64,000 nucleotides of DNA, taken from positions 496,001 through 560,000 of the forward strand of contig CALSFV010000232.1 in NCBI GenBank assembly GCA_943737045.1, read 5' to 3'. Source of the stretch: Parapristionchus giblindavisi. Lineage: Eukaryota; Nematoda; Chromadorea; Rhabditida; Diplogasteridae. The position numbers and the translations under genes were made by a program. Position 1 is the first letter of the stretch. Each line of letters opens with the position of its first letter. Shown piece after piece: positions 24,936-37,600 of the stretch. A model generated the notes under the pieces. It ran no database searches. It worked only from the letters and a program-made list of their open reading frames with translations, and was not told where the DNA came from.

Positions 24936-27900
24936 TTAATGTAACAACGCCTTTATCATTGAGATCATCTGGATACAATCGATATTAGGTGAGATATTTT
25001 CGAAGTCGGGTAAGATCGAGTTGTCTCTTTGCGGAGCGTCGTCGATTGACCCCCTCGAATAGACTTGATGAACTGCTGTAATGAAAATGAATGTTAACGA
25101 AAATTAGCCGACGAACTTAATTTGACACGCGATTTTTGCCATTCAAGAAGGGGAACCAGGAGATTTGGGAGGCTATTATCATGAACAATGTGGAAATAAC
25201 GATATGGAAGTATGTTATCTAGTAGATTCTAGAGGAAGAAAGCGCAGCCGATCTAGCTTGATCTCGGTCAGTGGTTAGTAGCCAGCGCTTGTAACCACGC
25301 GAGTTGAATCCTCGTTTGCAAATTTTTATGTATTTATCGTTCGACAATTTTTCCCGTGCAGCAATTAAATTTCAGCTCGGATTAAGGTATGTTTTTTTCT
25401 TCTTTTCGTGAGTTAAACATCCTTGAATATCACAAACTATTAGCAATAACCACATAGCGATCGCAAAAATCCGATGGGCTGTACATGTCGCCCGCAGGAG
25501 AGACGATAGATGGACTAATAGTATCACATTCTGGTACCCCCGTGAAATAAAACGCACCCTCTTACGCCCAGCTACCAGATGGCGAGATTCCCTAAAGCTA
25601 CTAACCCCCCCCCCCTGGCGGTCACTGGTCCCAAATTGCCCAAGACCGTAACCTATGGAAGCCACACGTCCGACGCTAACACTATCGATAGATGAACATC
25701 GGACATCCAAGTATCCAAGTAAGTATTAGCAATGACCATACCTGTCCTGAAGGGCTTTTGAAAATAAAAATAAGTCCGAACATCAGAGGAAGCGAGCTCA
25801 ACATGGGCTGAAAAAGATCCTTTTCTTCAATATGTTAAAGGGACAGTCACTCCTCTACTTTTCAGTGTTTGAATTCCCGCTAGTGTTCCCCAACGCGATA
25901 ACTCTACCACAGATATAGGAAATATTGTGCAAAATCATTGGAAGGTTAAGGACTCGAACCCGCTTGATCGTTCCTTTAACTAAAGACTTACCATTAGTCT
26001 ATGGGTGTTAGTGGAAGGTGTATAAGACGAGAGATTAGGTTTGAAGGGATCTGTATGTGGGGCATGCATATAGCAAGCTAAATTATCCATACGGCATGCA
26101 AAACTAGTATACAAAATTAATATTCATTGAATTTCAGGAAACGCATCGTATGTTGTGGTAGAGTTATCGTTGCGAGACACAAAGTTAAAAACGCGGGAAT
26201 TCAAAACTGATTTTTTTTACTTTGTTTTCTTCCAAGGGGGTTACTCTCCCTTTAATCAAATATTAGAACTTACCACACCGACGATTCGAACAATGGACGT
26301 GAGTAGAGTAAATGACGACATATCAAATGTGAGATACAGACCCAGTAAGCTCAATGGGATAACGAGAAGTATTTGGATCGTGTATTGCTGCAATTACATA
26401 TTTTTGGAATTCAAAAAAAGGACGGATAGGTGAACTCATTTTCCTTTAAAGATGGAGGCCCTCGAATGTCTTTGCAAATACGTAATATCATTTGTGCAAG
26501 AGATTAGTGATATGCAAGAAATTAGCTTGACAAGGCCCCTTGGTGTAGTGGTAAATGCGCTGTCTAGTTAGCGTAACGTCGCGAGTTCGAAACCTATTGC
26601 CGAACTTTCTTATTTTCAAAATTTCGCGCCTTTGCCTGTACATCAAGCATGATTCGTTCATGATTCTAGCGATCAATGAGCTGAATTAGCATAATTTAAT
26701 CTATGAACGGTATGCAGAATCACTTTGGCTATATTTCTGTCTTCACAGTTTGTTCACGAAAATATTCGCCGTACTCCACCTTTAATATATGTTTTATCCA
26801 ATATCTATTTTTGTGGTTTGCCATATTTTGGCTGATACTGAATAATGAGAAACAACACACATGCAAGAATAGAACACGTATGAGCTTTTCCTGTAGTTGG
26901 ACCGTCTTCGGTGTCAGCATACATTTCTGTAAATAAGTATCGATGATTACTAAAATTGTCCGTATACAATGTACAATGATTTTATAAGCAAACATGCTAC
27001 ATCGATAGCGTGTAAGACCCCCACCACGGAATGAACAATCTCATCTTGATTTTTCTAGGAATCGAAATTCAAAAAAAAAACAGAGAAGTTTTTTTCAGGC
27101 TCTCGTCGTTTTTTTTAATTTAATTTCTTGACTTCTGAACCCAGTGTCCGTATGCAAGAACCGTTTTCCGGAAAAATATGGCGTCATTAGCGTAGGCGGA
27201 GGCGTTTTCCAAAAAATCCTCCGCCTACGCTAATGACGTCACATTTTCTCGGAAAACGGCTTGCCAGTTGTTCTTGCATACGGCCACATAATATGATATG
27301 TCAATAAATAATAATGGCATACCGTGCGGTGTTTCATAGTCCATGTAATGTGAAATGTTAGAGCTGCGATCAGAGGCACGATCAGGCATATTGTCACCAT
27401 CATTATGGTTATCTCTGTAATGTTGTTTGTTTAAAAGCATGAACCGTTACACTCCCCACTCTCGCCTGGAAAGAATGTTAAAGAGGACAGTTGGTTATTA
27501 AAGGGAAGCTCGTCCTTTCATTTTTTATACTCTACTTTGAGCTATCTTTAGTATAAAACTCGAACGAAATTTTACTTTTATTCAGATTACATACAATTCC
27601 CCCAACGAACCTTTGGTTATACTTTTTGACGAACCGGACTCTCCGAACAGGAAAAGCGTTCCACCATCCTGTGAAAACGCCGCAAATTCAGGCTACTAAG
27701 AGTGACCGTTAGATGAATTCTGTGTTTTGGCTTGCAGTATTAGTACTTATTTCTCAAAATTATGTTTTCGCTGCAATAGCAAATTTTGCGGTTGGGATAC
27801 CCATCGTTTTCAATGCCAATTGGTGAAAAATGCGTAACAGTAAGCAATATTTAATAAATAATGCAATTTATTGGAACAGCATCTGTAATTGTCAAACGTA

Positions 27901-29507
27901 GGCGTTCTGGTAGTTGTGAACAACAGTTCAAGAATTAAGTTATAATGAAGTGACGATATGAAAGCGCAGATGACTCACTCCGCTCCATTTATTAGGTTGA
28001 GTCATAAGTCTTGTCGTATTTTGGAGGGGTATGTTTGTGTTATCACTGCTCAGTCGTACGTTATCAATTACCCCGTCCGTTCTGGCAGTAAATAAGTCAC
28101 TACTACTACTCTTTGAGCGCAGTAGTGAATTGTACCCATATCGAGTCTAGTAGCTGAACTGACCCTTCAATTCTTTCCCAGTTTTGTGCACATGTGACAC
28201 GTCACGTTGTTTTCTTCCTATTCTAGCTCAAAGATCCCGATGTCCACATCCGTATGGCGGTAGTATACAATACTAAGGCCCCTAGTACGCGCACTGTGCA
28301 ACATTGGTTTAAACGCTTCGAAGAAGGGAGTACGGCGTCAAAGGTACGAACGGCCCCCGACCTGGACATGGACGTGCTGGAGCATCACGTCCAAGCGGAC
28401 CCCTATGCTACCACCCGTGATATGTCGACGAGTCTTGGGGTAAGCCAACCCACCATCATTGGTTGCCTAGATGATCTTGGCAAGGTCCAGAATTTGGGTC
28501 GATGGTTACCCCACCAACTGTCGGACAAGCAGAAGGAAAACCGTTCAGACCAGTGTCTGAATCTAATTTCGTACGCTCGTACAACGGCTTGGATCGACGG
28601 GATCATGACTGGAGATGAAAAGTGGATCCCTTACGACAACGTGGTCCCCCGGGCTTAGTGGGTCGATCGAGTTGAGCAGCCCAATTTCATCGCCAAATTC
28701 GAACTTCAACAGAAAACGATCATATTGTCTGTTTGGTGGGTCAGAGGCGGTGTGGTGCATTGGGAGCTGCTACAACAGGTGGTCGACTATTACGGCCGCG
28801 GTATACTCTTGTCAACTACGGAGCCTGAAGTCCCAGGTCCCCTCCGTTCCCTGGTTGCGGGATCAAATTCACTTCCAATACGATTGCCCCCGTCACCACG
28901 TAGCAAGGACAACCAAAAAGGCCCTGTTAGACTTTGGCTGGAACATCGACCCCCACCTGCCCAACTCGCCCGACTTGTCTTCTAGCGAGTACAGTTTGTT
29001 TTCCGATATGCGGAGCACTTTCGGAGGAGTACACTTCAACAATCTGCGGGAGGTCGAAATCTGGGTGACCAAGTACTTTGCCTCCAAGCTGCCGTCCTTC
29101 TGGGAGCACTGCATCCACAAACTACCCGAACTTTGGAGGAAGTGTGTCGACGCAGACGGCGCTTACTTTGATTGATTTGCTTTTACCGAGATAAAGTTAT
29201 TTTAATTTGTTTAAAGGGCCAAAAATGCGACAAGACTTACGACTCAACCTAATATCATCTTTAACCTTTGTCCTATATTGTTTGAATGCTAATTTCCCAA
29301 AAATTAAAGCACTCAACATGTAAACCGCTAACCTTGACCGAGTCTTCAGCGTTGTCGCTATCGACACCAAATACGCCGAATCCGACCACATTAGCTATCA
29401 AAAGAACGATAATGCACGAGATAATCAACGATTGAGCTCTGAAAAAAACGAGATTGTTTCTTTTGAAAATAGCATTACGCCTTACCGCTATTGTCATAGG
29501 CATTCAT
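24936..29507 (-). CDS. Gene E: small orphan membrane-anchored or secreted protein, 7 exons, 196 aa
   Basis: Exons, high to low: 29486-29507, 29333-29436, 27595-27668, 27323-27414, 25742-25807, 25438-25530, 24936-25075. Phases agree at all six junctions (1, 0, 2, 1, 1, 1) and the total is 591 nt ending in TAA. The start MNAYDNS is followed by a strong hydrophobic stretch ([20 protein letters not shown], residues about 10-31), either a signal anchor or a signal peptide. Then comes an acidic/polar region ([28 protein letters not shown]) and a C-terminal part with few cysteines ([16 protein letters not shown]). No family recognised. The first intron is only 49 bp, normal for nematodes; others carry a mariner, a MITE, a GC hairpin and tRNA-like strings. 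No paralogue is available for comparison, so the model rests on splice signals and phase. Confidence 0.55.
25255..25325 (+). other. tRNA-like sequence, Thr-like, in an intron of gene E
   Basis: Reads like a decayed tRNA-Thr(TGT): TCGGTCAGTGGTTAGTAGCC (D arm), CTTGTAA (anticodon loop), GCGAGTTGAATCCTCG (T arm with a changed B box). It lies antisense in the intron between exons 6 and 7. Acceptor pairing is poor. Confidence 0.45.
25945..26010 (-). other. tRNA-like sequence on the minus strand, intron 4 of gene E
   Basis: Reverse complement has an A box (TAGACTAATGG) and a perfect B box (GGTTCGAGTCC) at tRNA-like spacing, but no convincing cloverleaf. Likely tRNA-derived repeat. Confidence 0.45.
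26446..26784 (+). mobile_element. MITE with tRNA-like core, copy 2
   Basis: Ends TTAAAGATGGAGGCCCTCGAAT and TATTCGCCGTACTCCACCTTTAA. Interior has an A box (TGGTGTAGTGG), B box (AGTTCGAAACC) and the shared tail. Located in the large intron 4 of gene E. Confidence 0.8.
27146..27288. mobile_element. GC-rich hairpin MITE in intron 4 of gene E
   Basis: Almost complete palindrome: GTCCGTATGCAAGAAC at the left and GTTCTTGCATACGGCCAC at the right, with an inner stem GCGTAGGCGGAGG and CCTCCGCCTACGC around CGTTTTCCAAAAAAT. A partial second copy is at 43970-44050. Confidence 0.8.
27995..29249 (+). mobile_element. Mariner element with TA target-site duplication (intron 2 of gene E)
   Basis: Inverted ends GGTTGAGTCATAAGTCTTGTCG and its mirror (29227-29249), flanked by TA at 27993-27994 and 29250-29251. 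Length 1255 bp is right for an intact mariner. The transposase is broken (next entry). Confidence 0.9.
28254..29175 (+). pseudogene. Mariner transposase pseudogene
   Basis: A cut-and-paste transposase of the D,D34D type, decayed. The helix-turn-helix region is seen as [15 protein letters not shown]. The first catalytic Asp is in [13 protein letters not shown], and [16 protein letters not shown] matches the usual mariner C-terminal motif, but with Glu where the third catalytic Asp is expected. The DNARPH box is altered (YDCPRHHVA). An in-frame stop ends the first block at 28658, the reading resumes in the same frame (ILSVWW, VVHWELL), then shifts by one for the last third up to 29175. It is not functional. 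Confidence 0.85.
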
Positions 29508-29923
29508 TTTTATTTTTACAACATTTTTAAAATTATTTATATATTTATTTTTAATAAATAAATGAACAGTACTTGTTAGAGAAGTGAAGTTTAGATCCTG
29601 AAGACGAGATGACCAGGGAGTGTAATCGAATAAGAACAAATACAAATGGAGGAATGATGGAAACGAGAATTTTTTTTTAATTTAAACACGTTTTATCAAG
29701 AGGTCAATAGGGTATCTCCCCCCCGAAGGGGTTCGGGGTTGTGGAGAATAATTGAGAGCTCTGACGTGAATGGCATCCCGGCTGGTGGTCCGTGCGTATC
29801 ATTGAAGTATGATTGTTTTGCGGGATGGGCGACTCTTGATGTTCCTGTGACCCGATTGAACCACGCAAATCAGCTTACTTTTACTGCTAGAGGCAGTGGA
29901 CGGTATCCAGTAGATGACAGTAA

Positions 29924-30033
29924 TGCACTGTTACATTTGCGTTACGTGCCTACGCCGTAACCCCCTCCGTCGCCTCTCCGACGCGGCGGAGGGGATTACG
30001 GCGTAGGCACGTAAGGCAAATGTAACAGTGCAT
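29924..30033. mobile_element. GC hairpin MITE, copy a
   Basis: Near-perfect hairpin from TGCACTGTTACATTTGC to GCAAATGTAACAGTGCA with the core CCTACGCCGTAACCCCCTCC and its complement. Same family as 37404, 47941 and 54297. Confidence 0.85.
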
Positions 30034-30094
30034 AAGAGCTCTGCACTCTGGCTACACTCTCTCACTTCTGCGGGAGTCTATTTTGTCTGCGAGA

Positions 30095-30505
30095 GATATT
30101 CATGGAGCCCAACTACTACTATTGCATGTAACCCTGCCAGGCTGAAATCGATCTTGGATGGCGCGTGTCGGAAAAAATCGATCTGAGTGTTTCCAACTTG
30201 ACTCAGAATCGTTATTTCATGATTTTTGCTGTATTTTCCAAACGAGTAGTGCGGAATTGCAGTCTACTCAAAGTTTAGAAGTGAGTCGAGTATCTCTCCT
30301 TTCAACCAGTTTTCGAAAACTTTCATGTTGAATGCGTGCGAAAAAGTCAGAATTGTGCTTGAATCAGTTTCCAACTTACTTTCTGTAACACTCTGTCTTA
30401 GTACTTGTTGGAAACACTCAGACCGATTTTTCGACACGCGCAATCCAAGATCGATTTCCGCCTAGCAGGGTTACATGCACTAGTGGTTGGGCTCCATGGA
30501 TATAC
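30095..30505. repeat. Foldback, 0.41 kb
   Basis: Outer arms GATATTCATGGAGCCCAAC and GTTGGGCTCCATGGATAT, continuing through TGCATGTAACCCTGC, ATCGATCTTGGAT and GTTTCCAAC to their mirrors at 30400-30470. Confidence 0.8.
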
Positions 30506-30959
30506 TAGAGAACTTTTGCGGAATTGAAATTGAGATGCCGAGAAATCGAAAAAACCGAATACTAGGGTAAAAAATCAGCATATGAATTTCTTAAAATTAA
30601 TCTCAATAGTGTTTCTGTGCTTATTGGACATGCCTAACACAATGCCGAAGAAATTTGGACTCTAGCTTGTTCGGTTGAAAAAATATGAAAGTTTTCAAAC
30701 TTGGCGCCCACCTGGCGCGCCGCTTTCCACTGCTAGGGCCACTTTGAGTACCATTTTGTGCTCAGGGCCCAAGGTACCCTACACCCTTAAAGTGGAGTGG
30801 GCTGAATCAAAATTCTTGGCGCGATGTCCGAAATCTGACCGAAATGGTAGAGTTTTACAGATCCGGACTCTTAACGACTTTATTTTCGTTAATTTAACGA
30901 CTTAACGAATTAACGAAATTTTACATTAACGAACATCTCTGATCGGCATCAGACTTTAC

Positions 30960-31072
30960 CCTCTCATTATCATCATAAAATAAATAGTATGCGGTGACTT
31001 TTATGACTTTTGCTACCATCCTGTCTTCACAGTTTATTCGCGAAAATATTCGTGGGACTCCACCTTTAACTG
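30960..31072 (+). mobile_element. Truncated tRNA-MITE (right end only)
   Basis: Right-hand part of the MITE family (ATCATAAAATAAATAGTATG to TTCGTGGGACTCCACCTTTAA). The left TIR and the Pol III boxes are missing. Confidence 0.7.
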
Positions 31073-31670
31073 TAAGCATCTCGCATCTAACCATACGGTA
31101 TGCTTAAATTTGCTGATGTATTGTAACATTTCAAACGGTTCGAGGGGTTGTTTACGAATGGAGAAGGTTCGAGGCTTCGGGGTATGTCCCGCCTCTTCGA
31201 ACAAGCATTACATGGGCAGATATATCACTGGGACAAGATTGCGAGGTTCGAATTCGATACTTTTCGACAGTAGTTGGGAAGCTAACCAATGCACCACATG
31301 AGATATTGTGACGATGCAGTTGATATCTCTTCAATTCAATTTTATCAAATGCTCAGAACTGGAGAGACGACCTGACACGAGCGCCCATCCTAATCTGATG
31401 TATCTTGTTCTAGGCATAACTACGTCGGTGAAGTCAATCAATTAGTTTGTAAAACCGTTGCCAACATAAACAGTGAGACAAAATACACACACTTTGCACC
31501 CATTCGTACTCCATATTCTGTTGAAGACTTGATCTTTGCACGTTAAATAGTCGTTTCTGTTTGAATGAAAATTTATGAGGCGATGTGTCTGAATGGATCC
31601 CAGCAACCGTTCATATTTCCATTTTCTCCAACTTCCCTTCAGTGCGTCTCTCCGATTCGTCCTTATTGAA

Positions 31671-34600
31671 ATGACTATACTGACTCTCTGCCTGCTTCTT
31701 CTACTTCTTTCATACCTTGTAAGCATTTTGAGATTCATTTAATTAGTAATTTTCTGAGTCAAAGTACTACTAACAGTAGTAAATATTCGCAGACATTTTT
31801 ATTTATTAGTTTTTTTTTGTTTTGACTGTGACTGTGAAGGTGAGGGAGAATGTTAAAAATGGTTCATTACTTTTATTACTTTGCTTTTATGAGCCTGAAA
31901 TAGAACAAAACTATTCTTTTATTACAATATTTCAGTCTCACTCTGGTTGTTTCTACGTCACAAATTCGAACTATCACTACAAGAGGATTGTCCTTGTTAA
32001 CTGCCTTCCGAATGCCAAAGCATGTCTCGATATGTGCGATAAGGTAAATGTGTCTATGCGATAACGTAAAACTTAAATCACACCCAAGCTAATTTTGCAA
32101 TCCGCTCAGGCGATACAGTCTCACATGCAAAGAAAACGAGCAAGCATTGCCAGAGCGAGGAGCAAAATTAGCTCGGGTTTGCCTTTAATTATAAGAAATT
32201 GTCGCCGTGTGGGATTGCTTTGAATTTGTGTACGAGACCATGACTCCTTTATTTCCTTTTTTTTCAGGATTCATCATGCGTCGCTGTTTCCTTTGATCTC
32301 ACCGCTGGATGCGCTCTTCTAGCTGAACAGGCTACTGTAGACACAGTCTGTTCTGAAACTCAGCCCGGATTGCTAGTACGACTATGTACATCGAAAGCAG
32401 GTCCAACTTTTGGCGCTACTTCAGAACAGGGAACCAGTCCAAAACTATCGTATAAAAGTCTAATGAAAAATCCCCTTTTCTTCGTTAAAATTTTTGGACT
32501 TGTTCGGTGTTCTGGTATTAGGTTGTGCCATAAGTCTTTTTGAATTTGATAGTGCTGTGTTTGGACTTTTGTTTCTCGCTCCGTTTTGAACGGAGCTCTC
32601 TGCGCTGGTTCATATCAGTAACTAGTGTCCCCCTCTACATAACCCGTATCACGTTCGATTCAGACTTCCCTCGAAATATGAGTATGCCTCGCCCGTTTGT
32701 CCAAAATAAAAATCTAGCTCGGAAGTTCAATTTGTTGCCGGCTCTCTCTCGCTTGAATTTCACAAAAATCAATCAACAACTAGGTCATGTGTACCCCACA
32801 TATGTGCTCTACAACCATACACTGGCCAATTGCTTACGTAAATTTAAAATCAGAAATTATAGTATAGAATAGAGGACACTTAGTAATTTTGAGTTGCGCA
32901 ACTCGTCTTAAAGGAGAGCGAGCCATTTGATACCACCCGTTAAATGCAAGCCACACTTGGGTCATCCATGCCCACTAATTCGCTAGAATTAAGGAATCTT
33001 GAAAAAGTCAAAAAGTTGATTAGACGAAAAGTGGTCATTTGGCAGGAATTTGAATAAAATTGCGAATTGAGACCGTTATCTATTTTATTTTTCTAAAAAG
33101 AACAAGCGCCTGAGTTGACAATCTGGTCGCTTGATTGAAGAGATGGATCATTCGCAATAACAGTGCACATTATAGCCAGTGAATTTGGAAAGGAGAGAAA
33201 CCAGAACCGATCACGAAACCTGAAAACATCAGGAAATTTAGATGCCCTAGGTTAAAAGAAGTGTGAAATTGGCCACTGTATTGCATGCGTGCAGTTGAGG
33301 TCATTCATATAATAGGGGACCTCTATTTTAAATAACTACAAGATTTGAAGCCATTGCTCATATCGCCGCGTCCACAGCGGTGTCAAATGTTTCTTCGTCG
33401 CGGCTCCACTCGAACTGTCTAAGTAAAACACGTTATACTAGCACAGCCTAATTTTTTTGACTCATACTACCTGTGCCTCTTTACTCTCTGGACCTTACTC
33501 TCTCTGGTCGCTACTTCAGCTAAGGTGTCCAACTTGCTTTAGTAAATGAAAAATTTAAGAACTTAGAAGATATCAAAACGTGGGTGGCCTCACAGTTTGC
33601 ACAATAACCCAGGTCCTTCTAAAAGTAGTGAGCCCATTGTGTGGCTGGAATATTGCAAGGAGTCATCGACCATAACAGCGAATAAACTCCTCCTCAATGT
33701 CGCCGTTAAACTAAGATAATTTAATTTGAAGTTGTACCGCCAAATTCAAAAAGACTTATGGCACAACCTAATACATTGTTCTGAAGTAGTGCCCAGCTTT
33801 TCATAGAATTATCTTTTGACTAGAATTGCCTGATTCAGGTTCCGTCTGTGATTTTTCCAAGGTCGACTTTGGTGAATACAACACCCAGGATCCCTTCTCC
33901 AACTTTGGATTGCTAACGGTGGTTGATGCGGCGATGCTAGCAGTTTACAGTACAACCCCTAATCAACCACTGGACGCAACGAAGATACGATGTTTATCGG
34001 ATGGAAAACATGATTTTTGGGGATATGAAGGAGATATCAATCCTTACCAGATTATGAATAGAGGTTTGAACTTCGATTTGAATAGATTTTACAATTTGAA
34101 TTTTTTCAGTCAATCCCGACATCAAAAATCCTCTTTTTAACAATCGACTTTTCGAAGGTATTACGACTGATTTTTTGTTATCACTGTCACTTGATTTCTA
34201 TGTCGGGGATATTGCCCAATTCAAAGGAGCGATAATGAATTAATATGGGCGCGATTACGGATCTTGATTAAGGCGCATGCGTCCCGCGATACGGTTGCTG
34301 GTTCAATCGAGTGTTGGGATATTTCGGACAGAGAACCAACGAGAAAGGAGTCAAATTCGTCCAATATTGCTGTCACACCGATTTCGCTCCTGTCGCGGTA
34401 AGGGTTGGAGCCACAAATTAGTTGGTCGTATCATCATTGTTTCCATGTTTCCAATAGCAAATTTGTATAAATATTAGGTTGTCCGGAAAGTCTTGACACC
34501 TATGTTTGCCTTTCCACTGTGTGTCGTTGATGCACTTTGGTGTTCTCTCGTTACTAGTGAATACCAAGCAGTGACGGGCCTTTGCAGTAAACAACTCCCC

Positions 34601-37600
34601 ATTCCATTCACATCAGTCAGGCTCAAGCAGTGCAACGATGTATGACATTAGTACTTTCCACAACCGTCATGTTCCACTTTACCTCTTCCTATCCGACACC
34701 ACGATGAAGGATTCGGATACCTTCCTGAAGATTCTTTATGGTACATATGCCCACACTACAACACCATCAAGAATTGGTTCCTGCGCTTCAAAGGAAACGA
34801 CATTTCCTTCCATAAACGGCAGACCCCGTGAGTTGGATTTTGACACGTCGAAGAAACTCGTGGAATCGGACCCATTCCAAAGTGTCTGTAAATTGGTCAT
34901 CACACTTGGAGTCCACGATAGCACAGTCGAGGAATACCGGAAATCCATTGGAATGAGAAAATTTTTCGGTCGATTCATACCCCATGATCACACCAAAACC
35001 AACCTTGATCGTTGAATCGATGATTCCATTACCCACCCCACTCTCCACTCTGGGGATCGATGACTGGACCGGCTCACAACGGGGTATGAAAAGTGGATCT
35101 ACTACGATAACAACCACAAGTGAGCCGAGAGGATTGAAGAACGAGAGACACCACACGAAGCCCCCAAACCTTAACTGCGCACGCAAAAACCCATGCTTTC
35201 AGTATGGTGGGGGAATGGATGGTATGATCAGCTGGCAGCTGCTCCCCGAGGGCATAACAATTACCAGGTCCAAGTGCGTTACACAACAACGGAATATGAT
35301 GAAGGCAGTCGATCATTCAAGCCTGAAGGACAAAAAAGTATATTATCACCACGATAGCCCCCATCACCATGTCACCAATAAAGTCATGCAGGAACTGGCC
35401 GTATATGGATGGATGGTTCTCCCTCACCTCCCGTATTCTACTGACCTGGCCGCGTCAGATTGCTAGCTTTTCACAGGCCTGACCCGTGCCCTTCGAGATA
35501 GGACCTTCAATTCCCGTGGAAATGTCAATGCTGAACTCAAGCAATACTTCACTTTGCGCCCATCTGGGTTCTATAAAAAGAAAAACCACACATTGACCGA
35601 ACGTTGGCGCAACATTTGTTGACAATGATGGAGCATATAACACATAATGTACTTCTCTTTGCTTCGAGAAATAAACGATTGAAAAAGGTATCAAGACTTT
35701 CCCGACAACCTAATACATCGACCTTTTCGATAATGAAAGTTCTGGAAGATCTGATAAATTTCAGTTGCTCAAAAGCAACGGAACCTGGCTGAAACTACAA
35801 ACTTTTGACGTCGCAGTAGATGGAACGGCTATGCAAGGTAGGCTTTCTTCACCTCTCCACTCTTCCCGAACTCTAATTTACTGTAGGAGAACTGACAGTA
35901 ATGTGTATCCGCATACACAATACTGTTCGTACAAAATGACGACTGTTTGCAAACACCGTGCAAAAAAAATGCATCGTTACATTTAAGAGGGGTTAGGATA
36001 AGCCCACCGGAAAATATTGAGTTGGCTCTTTTTTCTGCCATTTTTTACGGCTGCAAATGTGGCAAATGCTCGTGCCATATTTTACGTGTGTATTATTGGC
36101 AGATTGATAAAAATAATTTATCTCCAAATTTGAACAGTGAAAATATGGCGGAGAAAAGATCATTATAAATGGCATAATTGACGGATGAAAATATGGCTAG
36201 AGGTAAGTTGACAAATATAACGGGTGAAATATTGGCTATAAGGTGATGGCGTCTACATTTTGAAATGTGGCAAATAATCAAGCTGCATAAATGGCATGAC
36301 ATGGGCATGCCAGAAAATCACAGGTAAAAGTTGGCAATAAAGTTTGAAAACAGTTATGCCAGAATTGCAAGTGTAAAATTTGTCGGAATGAGGGCAACCA
36401 AAAATGATCGGTGCAAAATTGGCAGGTCGCAGAAACAAAGTTGTTGTCAGATCTGACAGCGTAAAATATGGTTCGCCATTTTTTACAGTGTAAAATATGG
36501 CTCGCCATTTTTTACAGCGTAAAATATGGTTCGCCATATTTTACAGTGTAAAAAATGGCGGACCATATTTTACACTGTAAAAAATGGCGAACCATATTTT
36601 ACACTGTAAAAAATGGCGAGCCATATTTTACACTGTAAAAAATGGCGGACCATATTTTACACTGTAAAAAATGGCGGACCATATTTTACACTGTAAAAAA
36701 TGGCGGACCATATTTTACGCTGTAAAAAATGGCGGACCATATTTTACACTGTAAAAAATGGCGAACCATATTTTACACTGTAAAAAATGGCGAACCATAT
36801 TTTACACTGTAAAAAATGGCGAACCATATTTTACACTGTAAAATATGTCATGCCAGAATTGCCGGTGTCTATTATGTCCGGTCTCAACTCTGCCATTTTT
36901 GCAACCGTCAAATATGGCAAAAACTAATTTCGAAAAAAATGCCAATTTTTCACTTTGCATTTTTGGATTAAAAATCGTGTGACAAATATGACACCTGCAA
37001 TTCTGGCAATTCATCTCCCTTTCAATTCTGCCACTTTTGCTCCTCTCCATTCTGGTTCAAATTATTCCTGCCTAATTTTACGAAGTCATAAATGGAATGC
37101 CAGTTTTTCCCTCTGCATTTCTGCCATTAAATTGTCTGCCAAATTTGCATCTTGATTTTATGGATAATTGTTTTGTTCCCAGAATAGCCAAATTATCACA
37201 TTGTAAATATGGATCTCTCCAAGTTTTCACCTCGTTTATTTGTCAGAAGTTATCTCTCCAAATAATAAAGTGTAAAATTTGGCATCTTCACATCTGACAA
37301 TTTTGCAACAAGAAATTATGGCATGCCACATTTGCAGCCGTAAAAAATGGCAGAAAAAAGAGCCAACTCAATATTTTCCGGTGGGCTTATCCTAACCCCT
37401 CTTATTTGCCTTACGTGCCTACGCCGTATCCTCCGCCGTAACGACGGAAACGCGGTGGAGGAGGTTACGGTGTAGGAACGTAAGGCAAATGTATTATAAA
37501 TTATAGATGATTGTGAGAGGCCGATGCTTGATTTTGTTTTCAGGTACAATATACGGAAGCTCTACTATTATCGATATTACGTTAGAGGATCAACCGAGCT

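Larger units (their letters stand above)
29508..31670. other. Intergenic region between genes E and D, repeats only
   Basis: Divergent promoters of gene E (minus) and gene D (plus) must lie here. The content is the palindromes listed separately, a tRNA-like B box near 31245 (GAGGTTCGAATTC) and AT-rich sequence with TTAACG repeats near 30870-30930. No further gene supported. Confidence 0.5.

Noticed and set aside
27713..27826. 37-codon plus-strand ORF with a signal-peptide-like start ([20 protein letters not shown])
   Set aside because: It lies in an intron of gene E on the opposite strand, has no supporting splice or paralogue evidence, and is short enough to occur by chance.
35947..37549. 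Several Cys/His-rich ORFs (CHIC, CHLC repeats) suggesting a zinc-binding protein
   Set aside because: They are translations of the TGGCA/TGCCA words and the 29-bp satellite in the foldback, mirrored on both strands.
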